Source of the DNA: Sinohyriopsis cumingii
Taxonomy: Eukaryota > Mollusca > Bivalvia > Unionida > Unionidae
Direction of reading: 5' to 3'
DNA: 64,000 nucleotides
NCBI GenBank assembly: GCA_028554795.2
Contig: CM068824.1
Coordinates: 158,856,289-158,920,288 of the forward strand
Shown one piece after another: positions 33,766 to 42,527 of this stretch. Every line of letters begins with the position of its first letter. Position 1 is the first letter of the stretch. Both the position numbers and the translations under genes were made by a program. The notes beneath the pieces are model-generated. The model saw nothing but the letters and a program-made list of their open reading frames with translations. It was not told the origin of the DNA and did not search any database.

Positions 33766-34020
33766 ATGGATACTTTGCTAGAGAACATTCGTGCTTTGCC
33801 TGTGGAGTTGAGAGAACACATTTACCGAGAACTGATCAAAATACAAGTGAAACGCAAACTCAAAGTGATTCGTCCGTTTTTAAATTATGCTATGTTCCAA
33901 AGTACAAGAAGACTGATTATGAGTGGATATTACATTAGGCACAAAGTTAAACGAGGCTATTGGCCACCACCCAACGATTCCAAAAACAGTGTATATACTT
34001 ATGGATACTTTACAAGATAA
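33766..34020 (+). CDS. MDTL-family protein, copy 2, shortened
   Basis: 84 residues. The first 30 are nearly the same as in copy 1 (LPVELRE.IYR.L.KIQVKRK), after which the sequences diverge. It stops at 34,020, overlapping the start of copy 3 by 20 nt. It is likely truncated relative to copy 1. Confidence 0.55.
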   Translation: MDTLLENIRALPVELREHIYRELIKIQVKRKLKVIRPFLNYAMFQSTRRLIMSGYYIRHKVKRGYWPPPNDSKNSVYTYGYFTR

Positions 34021-34327
34021 CATTTTGGGCTTGCCTGAGGAGTTCAGAGAAAGGATTTACCGAGAGCAGTATTGCTTCCGAAACAAAGAGACTATAAAAT
34101 TAGGCTGCCATGCTTATGTCGCAAGTGATTGAACAGATTCGTGGAAGGAACTCAATGACCATATTCAAACCGTGGATCATTACCATCGATTATTACAAGA
34201 ACTGTATCCATTCAATTTGGGACGACAAGTGGTGTGTGTCTTAGTGACTTGTTTTCTGGGATTTCGTTTACCAGCCGATTCTTTGTGGACTCTTTACGAT
34301 CAGTACTTACCACCTCAATGGCCTTAA
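34001..34327 (+). pseudogene. MDTL-family protein, copy 3, in-frame stop
   Basis: It starts at the ATG at 34,001 with MDTLQDNILGLPEEFRERI. TGA at 34,130-34,132 interrupts it, after which the same frame stays open for 64 codons with a well-formed hydrophobic/aromatic composition (for example VCVLVTCFLGFRLPADSLW) up to TAA at 34,325-34,327. The end overlaps the next ATG (34,318) by 10 nt. Confidence 0.55.
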
Positions 34328-34867
34328 ATGGTCACGAAAAACTCCTTTTGCTCAAAGCCTTGCGTTTTCATCTGGATACTTCTCGACCTCAACAGGAAAA
34401 AAAGATTCGTCAACTTTTAGCTACCCAAGACGTGTATGACGATGTGTGTGTAGCTTGTGACTTACACCCCCATTGGACAGATGTTCGTGATTGGAAAAAG
34501 GGGGGTTTTGAGGCTTGGACCCAAGAAGTGGCCCAGTATGCACAAGAGTTGTTCAAGGAAAAAAGTTACTTTTCAACCTGTGTTAGTGACGGTGCCAGAA
34601 GAACCCGTCACCGAGAACAACCACTCGCTTCAGGACAGGACTGTCATGGACATGCCTGAAAGGTCATTCCGGGAGGACACTTGTGTGACAATACCTCATG
34701 TACAGACTGTAAGAACATTACACACTGTCCCTAGGACATCTTGGTTACCCAAAATATGTTGTACAGAGACTTGTTTATATTCCACTTTGATCGTTTTGAT
34801 GTGTTTTTTATTCCTGTACATCACTATTTGGGTTTTATGTATTTTTGTCTTTCGTGTTCATATTTGA
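34318..34867 (+). pseudogene. unknown protein with C-terminal membrane segment, frame break
   Basis: From the ATG at 34,318 the frame gives about 80 good residues (ALNGHEKLLLLKALRFHLD, then VCVACDLHPHW). At a six-A run (34,559-34,564) the plausible coding frame changes to one ending at 34,867. That second frame carries a 24-residue hydrophobic stretch (STLIVLMCFLFLYITIW...), a likely transmembrane anchor. The first frame instead ends at 34,659 in a composition atypical of protein. A homopolymer error, a mutation or slippage could explain this. A short membrane protein would fit a virion or egress role; that is inference. Confidence 0.55.
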
Positions 34868-34872
34868 AACAT

Positions 34873-34902
34873 TCAATAAACGTGTTCTGAAAAAGTATAT
34901 AA
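34873..34902 (+). promoter_or_regulatory. polyadenylation signal and TATA box
   Basis: CAATAAA (about 34,874-34,880) could end the previous transcript. GTATATAAAC (34,894-34,903) precedes the ATPase ATG by about 50 nt. The contrast with the histone-type 3' ends at the termini is notable. Confidence 0.6.
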
Positions 34903-34950
34903 ACTCTTGTCTTGTTTGTTTTTCGTGTCACAAGTGACATTTCTCACACA

Positions 34951-35706
34951 ATGGCTACCTCTGCTGTCTCTGCTCCCTCTTCCTCTACTGTCAAAGTCAT
35001 CGACGAACACTTAGATCGTGCCAGTTGGGAGGCTTTGTATCTTCGCCATCCCTTTAACATGCTCATTGCTGGACCTAGCGGTTCAGGCAAAACCGAATTC
35101 GTCAAACGTTTGATCGAACATAAACATCATTTGATCGATCGGCCACCTCAACGGATCGTGTGGTGTTACAAAGAGTGGCAATCGGCGTACAGCCTCTTGC
35201 GAGAAAGTCAAGGCGATTCCATCGTGTTTGTGGAAGGCATTCCTAAAGAAGACGACGGCATCGTCTCTGACTCCCGTCAAACCCATTTGGTCATTTTCGA
35301 CGACATGTTAGGAGAAGACGAAGAAGAAATTAAACTGTGGTTCACGCGCAAAGGGCATCACCGTAATGCCAGTGTCGTTTACATCACCCAAAATTTGTTT
35401 CAACAAAGTAAAGCCCATCGCACCATCAGTCTCAATGCGCATTACGTGGTCTTGTTTAAAAGCCCTCGAGATAAATCGCAAGTGCAAGTCTTAGCCAAAC
35501 AGTTAGGAACGCCTTGGCTGACTCAGGCGTACGACGATGCCACTCAAACGCCACACGCCTATTTACTCGTCGATTTGAAACCTACGACCCCCGAGGATTT
35601 GCGATTTCGTACCCACTTGTTTCACCACTGGTGCCAAGACGGAGGGCCTGTCCTGTACACGTTTCCGTCCTCGACTTCATTTCACTCCCCATCAAAAAAT
35701 CTATAA
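34951..35706 (+). CDS. FtsK/HerA-type DNA packaging ATPase
   Basis: 251 residues from the ATG at 34,951; an in-frame ATG at 34,912 lies too close to the TATA box. The P-loop GPSGSGKT is at 41-48 and Walker B THLVIFDD has acidic residues at 117-118. An NASVVYITQNLF block follows, matching the sensor region of A32-like packaging ATPases. The enzyme pumps the genome into the capsid. The length is typical for Polintons and no lesion is seen. Confidence 0.92.
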   Translation: MATSAVSAPSSSTVKVIDEHLDRASWEALYLRHPFNMLIAGPSGSGKTEFVKRLIEHKHHLIDRPPQRIVWCYKEWQSAYSLLRESQGDSIVFVEGIPKEDDGIVSDSRQTHLVIFDDMLGEDEEEIKLWFTRKGHHRNASVVYITQNLFQQSKAHRTISLNAHYVVLFKSPRDKSQVQVLAKQLGTPWLTQAYDDATQTPHAYLLVDLKPTTPEDLRFRTHLFHHWCQDGGPVLYTFPSSTSFHSPSKNL

Positions 35707-35708
35707 AA
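35699..35708 (+). promoter_or_regulatory. TATA box of the basic-protein gene
   Basis: TCTATAAAAAC overlaps the stop of the ATPase gene and lies about 45 nt before the ATG at 35,748. Confidence 0.6.
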
Positions 35709-35747
35709 ACCTCAAACCCTTTTTCGTCTGTCTCACACAGTGTGAAC

Positions 35748-36700
35748 ATGACGTCCCTTCAGTCGCATCTTCCCGTCAAATTGATTCGTGCTTGTATGGC
35801 ATCAGTCGAGAAAAAAATCCACAAACACGAGCTCGTGTCTTAGAAGCTAGTCTCAGAGAAGTCTTACGATGGTTCACGGTGACGGCACGTCAATTACTCC
35901 AAGGAATCATTCAGATTCCTCATCAAACCAAACGCTTTTTCGATCGAAACAAAGTCGCTTTGGTCCAACTGGCCGATCCCCGCATCGACACTCAAACCAA
36001 AAAACAAATCATTTTGAAACCTGGAGGGAGCGGTACTCTAGGAGGGGTCATCATTCGCTCACTCTTAAGATGGGATCCTAATGCCCCCAAAGTTATCCCC
36101 AAGACAAAAGTCCAACGAAGCCCCAAGAAGAAAAAGAAAAAGACCAGGTCCCCAAGGAGAACTTCTCCAGTGGCAGGACCCTCCTCTGACCAGACACGAC
36201 CACCCCGGAAAGAGAAAAGAAGCCCCCAGAAAAAGAAACAGAGAAAAAGTCCCCAGAAAAAGAAAAGCCCACAGAAGAAAACTAGTCGCAAGAGAGGCAC
36301 TTCGGCCAGGACGCAACCTTACATTCGCAAACCACGATCTGCCACGGCAGTGACTACGTCTCCGGCATCCTCACGTTTGTCCACTTCTCCGTTGATGACA
36401 CCAGGAACTGAAGAGTACTTGGAGACGTTGATCACACCAAGAACTTCTCCGTTGATGACCCCCAAAAGAACTTCCCCAGTGGCAGGACCCTCCAATTTAG
36501 CGGCAGTGGCTGCTGCTCACAAAGTACCTTCTCCCAAAATCAAAGTGCATGAAAGATCGGGCATGTTACAAAGTTTACTGGATTTGTCCAAGCAAGAACT
36601 GGCTCGATTTAGTCCGTTGCGTACCCCTGCACGACGTGTCATGCCTGTCCTCAAGTTGATACGACGTAAAGACAATCAGTGGCGACGCGTTCCAGTATAA
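35748..36700 (+). pseudogene. SPKK-rich basic virion/core-like protein, frame break at A7
   Basis: The ATG at 35,748 follows a TATA box and starts a frame of 31 codons. At a seven-A run (35,811-35,817) the coding frame moves to the one open up to 36,700 (about 300 residues). The N-terminal part (RVLEASLREVLRWF...) is helical. The middle (residues about 100-220 of the second frame) is packed with S-P-K-K/R motifs (SPKKKKKKTRSPRR, SPQKKK repeats), known in histones as AT-rich minor-groove binders. The repeat RTSPLMTP/RTSPVAGPS follows. Genome condensation in the virion, like adenovirus core proteins, is a reasonable inference. Confidence 0.7.
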
Positions 36701-36706
36701 AAAAGG
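36697..36706 (+). promoter_or_regulatory. TATA box
   Basis: AGTATAAAAAAGG spans the stop codon of the basic-protein gene and precedes the next ATG by about 55 nt. Confidence 0.55.
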
Positions 36707-36758
36707 CCTGTGACCGAGTAGGTATTAGTGTTTTTTTGGTGCTCCTGAAGACTCAAAG

Positions 36759-37145
36759 ATGTCACCCTCCAGAAAACCCCAAGGAAAGAAAAGGAAAGGA
36801 CTGCCACCACGTTTAGCCAAACATGGGGACATGTTATCTGTCCTGTCCAAAGCTTCTCCACCCCTACGAAAAAAACTCATTCAAACGGCCTCCAAAGAGG
36901 TCATCGATACCGTGTGCGAATGTTGTTTGAACGTTTTGAAAGGCACGATTCCTTTGTCCAAACACCAGAAACAATGCTTAGGCAAACATCGTCACGTTCT
37001 TCGCCAAATGGTTCGAAAGAAAATTCCCATTCGTCAAAAAAAGAAGATGTTGGTCCAACGTAGAGGCATTTTGCCTCTCTTGTTAGGCCCCATACTGAAA
37101 GGAGTCTTGGGAACCATGTTGGGAGGACTGGTGGGAGCAAGATAA
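36759..37145 (+). CDS. conserved Polinton small basic protein
   Basis: 128 residues, strongly basic. The middle block IDTVCECCLNVLKGTIPLS followed by KHRHVLRQMVRKKIPI is a pattern I associate with a short protein found in many animal Polintons. The C-terminus is glycine-rich and hydrophobic (LLGPILKGVLGTMLGGLV). That amphipathic/hydrophobic end is compatible with membrane activity or capsid-core linkage. The family name is uncertain. Confidence 0.75.
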   Translation: MSPSRKPQGKKRKGLPPRLAKHGDMLSVLSKASPPLRKKLIQTASKEVIDTVCECCLNVLKGTIPLSKHQKQCLGKHRHVLRQMVRKKIPIRQKKKMLVQRRGILPLLLGPILKGVLGTMLGGLVGAR

Positions 37146-37194
37146 AAAGGCCTTCGGAAGTCCCAAGATCTCAGAATCGACCCCTGACAACCCC

Positions 37195-37593
37195 ATGGAA
37201 GGACGAAAACTAGCTTTAGTGCCTTACAAACGATGGATGGAATACCATCGGTGGCAAGAACAACGCACCCCGCATTTACCTCCCAATCCCAATTTGAGCG
37301 AGATGTCCCAGTTACAACACGAATTGCAGTTCTTGATGGATCGCCAAGATTTGTCCGAAACAGAAAAATCGCAAAAGTACGGTCAACTCTTGCAACGACT
37401 GCAACTCTTTCACCAGAAAGCTTTAGACGAAACAGCTCTACCCACTCTGAAAGATTTTAAGACCTTGATGAAAAGTCCAGCACCATCACCAGTACCAGTA
37501 CCAGTATCACCAGTACCAGTGACCAAGACAGAAAAAGGAAAGAAGAAGAAGAAGAAGGGTTTCAAACTCCACCAGAAAAAGTACGCAAGTTAA
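37195..37593 (+). CDS. conserved Polinton protein with PV-repeat tail
   Basis: 132 residues: RKLALVPYKRWMEY at the start, then a helical block with LMDRQDLSETEKSQKYGQLL. I recognise this (LVP..., DLS..EK...Y...L.R) as a common short Polinton protein of unknown function. The tail has an SPVPVPVSPVPV repeat and a lysine run. The neighbouring frame after the lysine run (from about 37,545) reads well into the next ORF (37,632-37,838), so the true protein may be longer and broken at the purine tract. Confidence 0.65.
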   Translation: MEGRKLALVPYKRWMEYHRWQEQRTPHLPPNPNLSEMSQLQHELQFLMDRQDLSETEKSQKYGQLLQRLQLFHQKALDETALPTLKDFKTLMKSPAPSPVPVPVSPVPVTKTEKGKKKKKKGFKLHQKKYAS

Positions 37594-37631
37594 CAACACC
37601 ACCTACCTCCAGAATTGGATGGATTAAAAAG

Positions 37632-37838
37632 ATGATGGCCACCCCTTCTTCATCACAAGAGAAAAAGAAAGTGAAGACAGAAGTGAAGACAGAAGTGAAA
37701 CAAGAACCGATATCCCCCGGTCAGACATCCTCCTCCTCTTCAACACCTATTGCCGGTCGCATACGCAAAGCATCGCAACCCAAGAAAATACCCCAAGAGA
37801 AAAAGAGTAGCCTCTTCCAAGAGTGGGTGCCTTATTAA
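37632..37838 (+). CDS. Lys/Ser-rich ORF, possibly the end of the preceding gene
   Basis: 68 residues with KTEVKTEVKQEPISPG (a repeat and a SUMO-site-like VKQEP) and a FQEWVPY end. The frame is open upstream of its ATG back into the purine tract of the preceding gene, so it may be that gene's C-terminus after a frameshift rather than a separate gene. Confidence 0.45.
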   Translation: MMATPSSSQEKKKVKTEVKTEVKQEPISPGQTSSSSSTPIAGRIRKASQPKKIPQEKKSSLFQEWVPY

Positions 37839-37871
37839 CACACCAACCAACCAACACAAAAAAAATAAAAA

Positions 37872-39332
37872 ATGGAAAAAGTCTTAGCCAGCATTTACTA
37901 CGATCCCTCCCATCCTGCAGGTTACGCAGGAGTTCAAAAATTGTATCGTGCTGCCAAAACGCGACTGAAAAGTCTCCGTTTACCTCAAGTACAACGATGG
38001 TTACAAGAACAAGCTACCTACACTTTACACAAACCCATTCGACGCAAGTTTGCCAGAAGTCGCACCCGAGTGGAAGGCATCGATCATCAATGGCAAGCCG
38101 ATTTAGCCGATGTCTCTCATTTGGCCAGCTACAATCGTGGCTACAAATATTTGTTTTGTGTCATCGACGTCTTTTCCAAATTTGCCTGGGTCGTGCCCTT
38201 GACTTCCAAATCGAGCAGCGAGTTAGTGCGAGCCCTGCAACGGGTGCTGAAACAAAGCGGTCGTCACCCTCTTCGATGGCAAACGGACAAAGGCACCGAA
38301 TTTTTTAACCAAGCTTTCCAAAAAGAATTAAAGAAACGTGACATTCATTTTTTTACCACCGAGAATCCCGAAACCAAAGCCAGCATCGTGGAACGTTTTC
38401 AACGCACTTTGAAAGAACGCATGTGGAAATATTTTACGCATCACCACACTCTGAAGTACATCGACATCTTACCGCACCTGGTGCAAGCGTACAAACAATC
38501 TTACCATCGAAGCATCGGACGTGCCCCGCAAGACGTGACTCCCGAGAACGAAGTGTTGGTGTTTGAGTACCTGTTTGGTACGTCCCCGACGAGGGCTGTC
38601 CCCAAGAAAAGTGGAGAGTTGGTCGTAGGAGATTGGGTGCGCATTGGCAAAACCAAACGCACTTTCGACAAAGGTTACTTACCTAACTGGACGACCGAAT
38701 TGTTTCGCGTCACTGGACGAGTGCATGGCCGTCATCCTGCCGTCTATAAATTGGAAGCCATCGCTGACAAATTCTATGCAACCTTTGAGAAAGTTCTAAA
38801 AAAACGTGTCACCATCGAGTACCACAAACTGTCTCACCGTCTACTCATCAGATTTGATAGTGAGGATAGAAGTATACGTATTAAATTTTGCCCTGGATTG
38901 TATGACATTTTGGGTGGAGACCTCAATTTGGTCACGGATAAGCAGACCAAACAAATTCACATCGCAGAGATTGACAACAACTTGTATTTTGCGAGGTATT
39001 TTCGTTACCCAGTAGAACTGAACCAAGGACTGAATTTGATCTTCGTGTACTCCGATGTGGTGGAGTACAACGTGGTGGGACACACCTCCGTGCCGTTACT
39101 GCGTGTCATTCCTTTCAAAGTAAATTCTGCCATGGCCACTGACGAGGAAGGTGGAAACACTTACCACGTCCATCGCGAATTTGTCCATCCTCACTATTTG
39201 CCTGTCAGCAAGTCGTATTTGGACACGAACAACATTGCTATAAAAGGAGATTTGGGACAAAATATTCCATTCACCAAAGGAAAAGTCACGGTGAAACTCC
39301 ATTTTCGAAAACTGTTCTCTCACGACTCGTAA
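37872..39332 (+). CDS. retroviral-type integrase fused to minor-capsid C-terminal part
   Basis: 486 residues. Residues about 1-300 are a Polinton integrase: RNase H-like core with catalytic D77 (WQADLAD), D139 (TDKGTEF) and E174 (SIVERF), then an SH3/chromo-like region (GDWVRIGK, YLPNWTTELF). It would insert element DNA, making the 6-bp duplication. From about residue 320 the sequence changes to one I recognise from the Polinton minor capsid (penton-type) protein: VYSDVVEYNVVGHTSVPLLR, HPHYLPVS and PFTKGKVTVKLHFRKL. The N-terminal half of that protein is missing. The simplest reading is an in-frame deletion joining two adjacent genes; a functional fusion is less likely. Confidence 0.9.
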   Translation: MEKVLASIYYDPSHPAGYAGVQKLYRAAKTRLKSLRLPQVQRWLQEQATYTLHKPIRRKFARSRTRVEGIDHQWQADLADVSHLASYNRGYKYLFCVIDVFSKFAWVVPLTSKSSSELVRALQRVLKQSGRHPLRWQTDKGTEFFNQAFQKELKKRDIHFFTTENPETKASIVERFQRTLKERMWKYFTHHHTLKYIDILPHLVQAYKQSYHRSIGRAPQDVTPENEVLVFEYLFGTSPTRAVPKKSGELVVGDWVRIGKTKRTFDKGYLPNWTTELFRVTGRVHGRHPAVYKLEAIADKFYATFEKVLKKRVTIEYHKLSHRLLIRFDSEDRSIRIKFCPGLYDILGGDLNLVTDKQTKQIHIAEIDNNLYFARYFRYPVELNQGLNLIFVYSDVVEYNVVGHTSVPLLRVIPFKVNSAMATDEEGGNTYHVHREFVHPHYLPVSKSYLDTNNIAIKGDLGQNIPFTKGKVTVKLHFRKLFSHDS

Positions 39333-39339
39333 GTAAGTC

Positions 39340-39759
39340 ATGTATCCAGTGTACCGAGGTGTTGCACGACAGCGAGGACACGGTTTAGGAAACATGTTAA
39401 AATCCGCCTTTCGTTCGGTGGCCCCGGTGTTGAAACCGATGGTGACACGCGGATTGCACACTTTGAAAGATGCGGCACTGACGCAAGGCAAAGAATTTCT
39501 CCAAAATGTCTTAATCTACAAACAAAACCCTAAAGAAGCATTCATGAGGGCTGGCAAAAATGTCTTGCTGCAAACGGGCAAAGACATTTTAGGTCGACGA
39601 GACACACCTATAAATGCTCTGCACGCTACCGAATCAAGCATTCAGCAAGGACAAGGCAGAAAGAGACGACGAAGAAAACACCCTTTCACCAGACTTCAAG
39701 CGAGAAAGATCAAGAAAAGAAGAAGAACCGTTCGAGACTTAGACGTTTTCGATTATTGA
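39340..39759 (+). CDS. conserved Polinton protein, pVI-like basic
   Basis: 139 residues. It starts MYPVYRGVARQRGHGLGNML, the R..RG.GLG.(M/I)(L/F) pattern found beside capsid genes in Polintons. It then has an amphipathic helical part and a basic end (GRKRRRRKH, KIKKRRR). It lies 7 nt after the integrase fusion and 18 nt before the capsid gene. A role like adenovirus pVI (internal minor capsid protein) is an inference. Confidence 0.7.
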   Translation: MYPVYRGVARQRGHGLGNMLKSAFRSVAPVLKPMVTRGLHTLKDAALTQGKEFLQNVLIYKQNPKEAFMRAGKNVLLQTGKDILGRRDTPINALHATESSIQQGQGRKRRRRKHPFTRLQARKIKKRRRTVRDLDVFDY

Positions 39760-39777
39760 GACACAGCAACAAAAAAA

Positions 39778-41113
39778 ATGATGCACCGAGAGTCTTGCGC
39801 CTGTTCCAAGACGGAACTGGATCTGTTTGCCATGCCCCCCACCATGATGACGATGCAAGAATCCCAATGGGTGGAATTTCATCCCGTCTCCTCATTGGCC
39901 GATTCCGCTCCCATCGAGTTTGAAATCAAAGGACAGCCCGAAGATTACATCGATCTGAATAGCAGTTACTTGTACTTGAAAGTCAAAGTTCTAGATAAGA
40001 CTGGAACTAGTATAGACGGTAACGAGAAAGTAGCTCCCGTCAACAATTTCATGCATTCCTTGTTCAGTGGAGTGGACTTGTACTTGAATAACAAACTAGT
40101 CAGCAGCAACATGGATACATACCCTTACCGTGCCTACCTGGAAAATCTCTTGACGTACGGAATAGACGCCAAGAACACCCATCTCAATGCCTGCGTGCTA
40201 TGGGAACCTGACGAAGCGGGCGAATTCGATAAAAAAAAAACTTGAACCTGACCCCAAATCAAACATAACCGTCAATGAGGGATTTATAGAACGAAGAAAC
40301 AAAATCAAAGATGGAAAGAGTTTAGAACTGATGGATCGTTTGCATTTGGACATGTGGTTGCAAGAGAAATATTTGCTGAACGGAGTCAATGTCCGCTTGA
40401 GACTGAATCGGAGCAGTACCGCTTTCCATTTAATAGCTGATAGTGACGATTACAAAAGCAAAATCGAGGAGGCCAAACTCTACGTACGACGCGTGGAAGT
40501 GTTACCTAAAGTGGGAAATGACATCAGTCAAACGTTGAGCAGAACGACCGCCAAGTATCCCATACGACGCGTGGAAGTGAAAACGTTCACCATTCCTGCT
40601 GGACAGCATTCCATGATCGAAGATCATCTGTTTCAAGGACAGTTACCCAAGCGTTTAATCCTTGGTATGGTCTCGAATTCAGCCTTCAACGGAGCCTTCG
40701 CTGAAAATCCTTTTGAGTTTAAACACTTTTTTGTGAAGAAAGTCGAAGTCAGTCGCGATGGCAAGACCTTGTGTACCCGACCTTTCGAACCTGTCTTTAG
40801 TGACGACGAGACTAAGATGAATTACTTAAGGTCGTACTTGTCCCTGTACGAAGCCACCGGCCAGTTAGGAACCAACACCAGTCACGGCATTACGTACGAA
40901 GATTACGCAGGAGGTTATGCTTTGTGGGCTTTCGATTTCACTCCAGACCAAGGCAGCGACGAGGGACATTTCCACCCTATAAAATCTGGCCAGATTCGTG
41001 TGGAACTTCAGTTTGCAAAAGAACTGCCAGCAACAGTGAACGTCATCCTGTATGCCGAATTCGATAATACCATAGAAATCAACAGTTTGAGAGAAGTCAT
41101 TCTAGATTTTTAG
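39778..41113 (+). pseudogene. major capsid protein, frame break at A10
   Basis: A double jelly-roll major capsid protein of the Polinton type; host databases often list such copies as 'F54H12.2-like'. The first frame (39,778-40,245) has AMPPTMMTMQESQWVEFHPV, IDLNSSYLYLKVKV and HSLFSGVDLYLNNKLV. The second (open to 41,113) has DMWLQEKYLLNGVNV, AKLYVRRVEVLPKV, the IPAGQHSMIEDHLFQGQLP block and VILYAEFDN near the end. The frame changes at a ten-A run (40,231-40,240). Everything else is conserved, so a one-base homopolymer miscount or a recent mutation is likely. Confidence 0.93.
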
Positions 41114-41118
41114 AAGCC

Positions 41119-41625
41119 ATGGAAGACTGTTATCCCTCTTTACCTAGTGGAGAAACTTTAAAGATGGAATGTGAGGAGACCGCGGAAGGAGAAGAATCTC
41201 AAGACAAAGATGAAGAAGTTGTCATAATGAAGTCAAGATGGCCAGAACAAGAAGCCCATTTAGTCTCCTGTTTTGCCAAACACTTGGTCGAAAAAATGAC
41301 GGAATTGATCAAGAAAAATTGCTATGGATGTCAAAACGCTCATCCCAGTCAAATTCAACACGATAAATGTCTGATGTTAAGTCAAGAAGAAAAATTGGAC
41401 GAGTATCTGGACGAGGCTTGGAGTCTCATCTCGGACGAAGACGTGTTACACCAGTGGTATAAAGACTTGCGTGAACATTCTTGTCCACCATTAACCACTC
41501 AAGAGATCCATCGTATCGAATCTCTCCTGAATCAGAGTGAGGAGACGAAACGAAGAAACGGTTATTTGTCAGACATTTTCAAGCAAAAAGTCAGGATCGA
41601 ATTGACGACTTATTATTACCTGTGA
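41119..41625 (+). CDS. conserved Polinton protein with C-x2-C/H zinc-like motif
   Basis: 168 residues. The acidic N-terminus is followed by CYGCQNAHPSQIQHDKCL, a Cys/His cluster that I recognise as recurring in Polinton proteins between capsid and protease genes. The C-terminal half is helical. It starts 6 nt after the capsid stop. The function is unknown; a small zinc-stabilised domain is likely. Confidence 0.7.
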   Translation: MEDCYPSLPSGETLKMECEETAEGEESQDKDEEVVIMKSRWPEQEAHLVSCFAKHLVEKMTELIKKNCYGCQNAHPSQIQHDKCLMLSQEEKLDEYLDEAWSLISDEDVLHQWYKDLREHSCPPLTTQEIHRIESLLNQSEETKRRNGYLSDIFKQKVRIELTTYYYL

Positions 41626-41644
41626 AGAAGAAAAAACAACACAA

Positions 41645-42205
41645 ATGGATACCTGGGAACTTTATTACCTTTTGAACCACAGTTCGTATACGTCTTCTTG
41701 GAATCCTGTTGTCTGTGCTAAAGATGAACTCCCTCATCGCAAACCTCAAGACCATCTAGCTTACGTGATCAACACGGACGACAGTCATCTCCCAGGAACC
41801 CACTGGGTAGCCGTCTACTTTCCTCAAGAAGGATGTGTGGAATATTTCGATTCGTACGGATTGCCTCCTTTGGAAGACGATATCATCGACTTTATGAGAA
41901 GAAATGCTCAAACCACCCGATTCAATAATGTGAAATTACAAGGCACAGATTCCTTGGTGTGTGGACAGTACTGTGTGTATTTTCTGCATCATCGTAGCCT
42001 TTGCTATTCCTTAGAACATTTAGTGACTCATTTTGATCCTCGTTCTTCTTCTAGAAACGATGTGAAAGTAGATCGATGGTTTTGTGACCATTATGCTTAT
42101 CTTTTGTCTCAAGCTAGGAAACGTAGTGTCCATCAATGGCCTAATGATTTCCAACAGTGGAAATCACAATTTCATTCACAACGTTGTCAGCCCTGTTTAA
42201 AGTAG
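41645..42205 (+). CDS. adenain-like cysteine protease
   Basis: 186 residues of the C5/Ulp1-type fold that matures capsid proteins. Catalytic set: H53 (GTHWVAVYF), D69 (EYFDSYG), Q99 (LQGTDSLVCG) and C106 (VCGQYC). It lies 20 nt after the previous gene. An AATAAA-like GAATAAAAAA follows near 42,300. No lesions. Confidence 0.95.
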   Translation: MDTWELYYLLNHSSYTSSWNPVVCAKDELPHRKPQDHLAYVINTDDSHLPGTHWVAVYFPQEGCVEYFDSYGLPPLEDDIIDFMRRNAQTTRFNNVKLQGTDSLVCGQYCVYFLHHRSLCYSLEHLVTHFDPRSSSRNDVKVDRWFCDHYAYLLSQARKRSVHQWPNDFQQWKSQFHSQRCQPCLK

Positions 42206-42434
42206 ACTGTATTTGAAGAAAAAAATGTTTGATGTTATCATGTTGGATTATTGTTTAAAATATGTTAGAGTTGTTGTTGGTTAGTGTTAAGTGATTTTTG
42301 AATAAAAAATGTTGTGTTTTTAAAAAAAATGCCTTTGTGGTTTGTTTAGCTATAAGAATGTTGGATTCATGCTCTTTGACTTCTTACTATCCCTCTCATG
42401 ACACTCACTGAACGTTGCGGCTCGAAATCCGTGT

Positions 42435-42477
42435 GGGGGATGTTTTCCTTCACGTCCGCGCTTTGACTTTAAGAACC
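42435..42477 (+). promoter_or_regulatory. CACGTCCGCG promoter block, copy 1
   Basis: GGGGGATGTTTTCCTT, then CACGTCCGCGC, then TTGACTTTAAG (TATA-like). The block is nearly identical at 43,309 and 44,121, with a partial copy at 44,051. Confidence 0.75.
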
Positions 42478-42527
42478 GGGGTTGTTTCCAGTCTAACCAT
42501 CCATTGTTGACTCATCCTCCTAAGAAG

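Noticed and set aside
40229-40242. Programmed frameshift in the capsid gene
   Set aside because: A ten-A run is more simply a sequencing or mutation event; capsid genes of this type are normally in one frame and no stimulatory structure was seen.
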